This document shows positions 4,466 through 6,431 of a stretch of DNA of 6,431 nucleotides, one piece after another. The notes beneath the pieces were generated by a model. That model ran no database searches. It saw only the letters and a list, made by a program, of their open reading frames with translations, and was not told the origin of the DNA. The stretch is from Deltaproteobacteria bacterium. Lineage in GTDB: Bacteria > Desulfobacterota > Desulfobacteria > Desulfobacterales > JAFDHS01. The stretch's first letter is position 1; the number at the start of each line of letters is the position of its first letter. The DNA lies in the NCBI GenBank assembly GCA_019308655.1, contig JAFDHS010000055.1:1-6431 (forward strand), in the 5' to 3' direction. The translations under genes were made by a program, and so were the position numbers.

Positions 4466-6121
4466 ATGAAAAAACTTTTTGGAAATACAAGTGGACTTAA
4501 GGCAAATCAGATCCGCAGGCTTGAGAATCTTTACCGCCGGCGCATCCCTCCTGAAGTAATTATCACACGTGAACTCAGCCGTGATATATGCAAGCTCTCT
4601 TATGAAATTCGCCGTCAGATAGGGCTCTTGATAAATCGTTCCGGCAAAATAGCCTATGTAATTGTCGGCGATCATCAGCAGATTGTCATTCCTGACACGA
4701 CCGACTATACCGTCGTACCCGGCCGACTCAAAGGACTGAGATGCATTCACACCCATTTAAAGGATGACCCCCTTACCAGAGACGACCTTACGGATCTTGC
4801 ACTCTTGAGGTTCGACATCATGGCTGCCGTCACGCTAAAAAGCGACGGTCTGCCCCATCAAATTCATATCGCCCATATCCTTCCGGAAGATTTAGAAAAA
4901 AAGCCTTATAAAATAGTCCCTCCCTTGGATCCCTATCATTTGGACATAGACTTGCTTGAGCTTGTTCAAAACATCGAAGCAAAAATTTCTCATGGGGAAA
5001 CTCTTTATAAGTCGCATATAGGAAGAGAAAGGGCAATTCTTGTCAGTGTAACCACAGCGTCCATGGCAACAGCAAAAGACTCTTTGGCAGAACTTGAAGA
5101 ACTTACCAAATCCAATGATATCGAAGTCATAAGTACCGAGCTTCAACAACGTAAAAAAATTGATCCCAAATTCCTTTTAGGACGCGGTAAGCTTGGTGAT
5201 TTGACCATTCTGGCCCTCCAGAAAGGAGCGACCCTGATCATCTTTGACCAGGAACTTAATCCCTCCCAAATACGATCCATTACCGATCAGATAGAGTTAA
5301 AGGTCATTGACCGAACACAATTAATCCTTGATATTTTTGCTCAACGGGCCCAAACAAGAGAAGGGAAACTTCAAGTCGAACTTGCACAACTGAAGTATCT
5401 GCTACCACGTCTTATTACAAAAAATACGGCCATGTCCCGTTTGACAGGAGGTATCGGAGGACGCGGACCGGGTGAGACAAAGCTGGAAATAAACAGAAGA
5501 CGTGTTCATGACCGAATCAGACGACTGGAAAAAGAATTATCTCGTGTAAAAATGCACCGTAGCCGCCAAAAGGCGAAACGAAAGAAAAAAGAATTGCCGA
5601 TTATCTCCATCATCGGATATACCAACGCCGGCAAATCGACTCTCCTTAATACCTTAACTCAAAGCCAAGTACTGGCTGAAGCCCGACTTTTTGCTACGCT
5701 CGATCCATCCAGCAGACGTCTTAGATTTCCAAAAGATATTGAAGTTATAATTACAGATACCGTCGGATTTATAAGAAACCTTCCCAAAGAATTGATGGTC
5801 TCTTTTCGCGCAACCCTGGAAGAACTTGAAAGTGCGGATATTCTTCTCCATGTAATCGATATCGGCAACCCGCGTTTTAAAGACCAAATCAAATCCGTAG
5901 AAAAAATCCTTACTGACCTTAATCTGGACAAAATTCCGGTTGTCTATGTTTTAAACAAACAGGATCTTGTCGATAAAGAGACCATTGAAACACTCAAAAA
6001 GAAATATGACGGGATCCCCATTTCCGCCAATAAAAAATCGACACTACTGCCCCTTATCGAAAAAATGGTGGGCATGATACAACCGCTTTTTGACGAAAAA
6101 AGACCGACAAACACGATATAG
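4466..6121 (+). CDS. hflX: GTPase HflX with an extra N-terminal JAMM-like domain
   Basis: HflX is a translational GTPase-family protein that binds the 50S subunit and, in E. coli, splits stalled or stress-damaged 70S ribosomes. From about residue 190 the protein is canonical. The HflX N-domain has LLGRGKL (237-243), FDQELNPSQ (260-268) and the DRTQLILDIFAQRAQT block (282-297). A glycine-rich GGIGGRGPGETKLE (328-341) and a basic coiled coil (about 342-375) follow. The G domain has GYTNAGKS (384-391), ATLDP with Thr411, DTVGF (431-435), NKQD (497-500) and SAN (520-522). At 551 residues it is far longer than E. coli HflX (426). The extra 185 or so N-terminal residues include CIHTHLKDDPLTRDDL (93-108), reminiscent of the JAB/JAMM H-x-H...S-x2-D metal site. 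Similar extensions occur in clostridial HflX, as I recall. AGGA (4459-4462) lies only 3 nt before the ATG, a short spacing. Confidence 0.95.
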   Translation: MKKLFGNTSGLKANQIRRLENLYRRRIPPEVIITRELSRDICKLSYEIRRQIGLLINRSGKIAYVIVGDHQQIVIPDTTDYTVVPGRLKGLRCIHTHLKDDPLTRDDLTDLALLRFDIMAAVTLKSDGLPHQIHIAHILPEDLEKKPYKIVPPLDPYHLDIDLLELVQNIEAKISHGETLYKSHIGRERAILVSVTTASMATAKDSLAELEELTKSNDIEVISTELQQRKKIDPKFLLGRGKLGDLTILALQKGATLIIFDQELNPSQIRSITDQIELKVIDRTQLILDIFAQRAQTREGKLQVELAQLKYLLPRLITKNTAMSRLTGGIGGRGPGETKLEINRRRVHDRIRRLEKELSRVKMHRSRQKAKRKKKELPIISIIGYTNAGKSTLLNTLTQSQVLAEARLFATLDPSSRRLRFPKDIEVIITDTVGFIRNLPKELMVSFRATLEELESADILLHVIDIGNPRFKDQIKSVEKILTDLNLDKIPVVYVLNKQDLVDKETIETLKKKYDGIPISANKKSTLLPLIEKMVGMIQPLFDEKRPTNTI

Positions 6122-6140
6122 AAGAAAATCCAGACAAAAA

Positions 6141-6179
6141 AAACCCGGAATCACCATAATTAAAGGTAATTCCGGGTTT
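6141..6179 (-). terminator. rRNA operon terminator, possibly shared with hflX
   Basis: AAACCCGGAAT (6141-6151) and ATTCCGGGTTT (6169-6179) form an 11-bp stem. Beyond one C/A mismatch, ACC/GGT (6153-6155/6165-6167) extends it around a 9-nt loop. On the minus strand the GC part is followed by an unbroken run of eight U (TTTTTTTT, complement of 6136-6143), a textbook intrinsic terminator located 12 nt beyond the end of 5S rRNA. On the plus strand only GGGTTTATAAG follows, so it may stop hflX transcripts less efficiently. It lies 19 nt after the hflX stop codon. Confidence 0.9.
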
Positions 6180-6190
6180 ATAAGAAATTT

Positions 6191-6306
6191 TCCGGCAGCG
6201 TCCTACTCTCCCGCCCGGCTTCCCGAGCAGTACCATCGGCGCAAAAGAGCTTAACTTCCGTGTTCGATATGGAAACGGGTGTGACCTCTTTGCCATTGCC
6301 ACCGAA
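6191..6306 (-). rRNA. rrf: 5S ribosomal RNA
   Basis: Read on the minus strand, this carries the conserved 5S core: CACACCCGT, then ATCGAACACGGAAGTTAAGC, GCCGATGGTACTGC, and GGGAGAGTAGGACGCTGCC near the 3' end. The terminal helix pairs the 5' TCGGTGGC with the 3' GCTGCCGG through several G-U wobbles. The length of about 116 nt is standard; the ends are estimated to within a few bases. The 68-nt spacer to 23S (6307-6374) contains no tRNA. It is AT-rich and starts, next to the 5S 5' end, with a short GAAAAAA/TTTTTTC palindrome (6304-6318), possibly a processing site. No tRNA follows 5S before the terminator. Confidence 0.95.
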
Positions 6307-6374
6307 AAAAATTTTTTCAAATTTCAATCAGGATATAAGCATATTAAAACGTTCAATGCATTTGTGAAAAATTG

Positions 6375-6431
6375 TGGCTAAGCCTCACGACCTATTAGTA
6401 CCGGTTAGCTGAATATATTACTATACTTACA
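6375..6431 (-). rRNA. rrl: 23S ribosomal RNA, 3' end only (partial)
   Basis: The minus strand reads AGCTAACCGGTACTAATAGG then TCGTGAGGCTTAGCCAC, the well-conserved last segment of bacterial 23S rRNA. The gene runs in from beyond the right edge of the window; only its last 57 or so bases are present. The mature 3' end is placed at about 6375, where the GGCTTAGCC segment that pairs with the 23S 5' end finishes; it may be off by a few bases. It belongs to the same leftward rRNA operon as the 5S gene. Confidence 0.92.

Noticed and set aside
5654..5931. Minus-strand open frames within the HflX G domain
   Set aside because: They are antisense shadows of a strongly conserved GTPase sequence.
6054..6320. 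Minus-strand open frame across 5S rRNA
   Set aside because: It overlaps the 5S gene and its terminator; a chance frame over RNA-coding sequence.
6307..6374. tRNA gene in the 23S-5S spacer
   Set aside because: The spacer is 68 nt of AT-rich sequence with no cloverleaf, T-loop GTTCRA motif or CCA end.
1..6431. CRISPR array, defence system, prophage or other accessory cluster
   Set aside because: All intact genes are core translation or replication functions. No regularly spaced repeats, integrase, attachment sites or toxin-antitoxin-like pairs are visible.

Overview
This window is a conserved bacterial housekeeping region. On the plus strand it carries rpsF - rpsR - DUF2232 membrane protein - rplI - dnaB - hflX. 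Converging on it from the right, on the minus strand, is the tail of an rRNA operon (23S 3' end, 5S rRNA, terminator). The organism is a Gram-negative-like bacterium with a moderately AT-rich genome. Gene order, the type of HflX and the style of the dispersed palindromes suggest a sulfate-reducer-type Desulfobacterota (former Deltaproteobacteria). That placement is inference and was not tested by any search.

Left flank (1-607): there is no intact gene. The minus strand holds a small broken reading frame (288-108). It is two halves of a roughly 59-residue charged helical protein, separated by a one-base frameshift at 200-202. It has a plausible promoter overlapped by a perfect 16-bp palindrome (333-348), and a terminator hairpin (34-60) just beyond its stop. 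A 12-bp-stem REP-like hairpin (379-414) separates it from the divergent ribosomal operon. The plus-strand promoter area (about 464-493) and a leader hairpin that may be an S6:S18 autoregulatory element (553-602) precede rpsF.

Ribosomal/replication block (608-4326): bS6, bS18, a DUF2232 (YybS-like) polytopic membrane protein, bL9 and replicative helicase DnaB lie on one strand. The first four genes are closely spaced and probably cotranscribed. The rplI-dnaB gap holds a strong interrupted palindrome (2830-2886). The dnaB-hflX gap is almost entirely filled by an approximately 125-bp imperfect inverted-repeat element resembling a MITE (4331-4455), which ends next to the hflX ribosome binding site.

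Right part (4466-6431): hflX encodes a long HflX GTPase with an extra N-terminal domain of about 185 residues bearing a JAMM-like H-x-H...T-x-x-D motif. The convergent rRNA operon then follows, with an intrinsic terminator (6141-6179) placed to serve the 5S side and perhaps hflX as well.

I see no defence island, CRISPR array, prophage or other clearly new multi-gene system. The items most worth a second look are the HflX N-terminal domain, the frameshifted small gene with its own control signals, the rpsF leader, and the dispersed palindromic elements.
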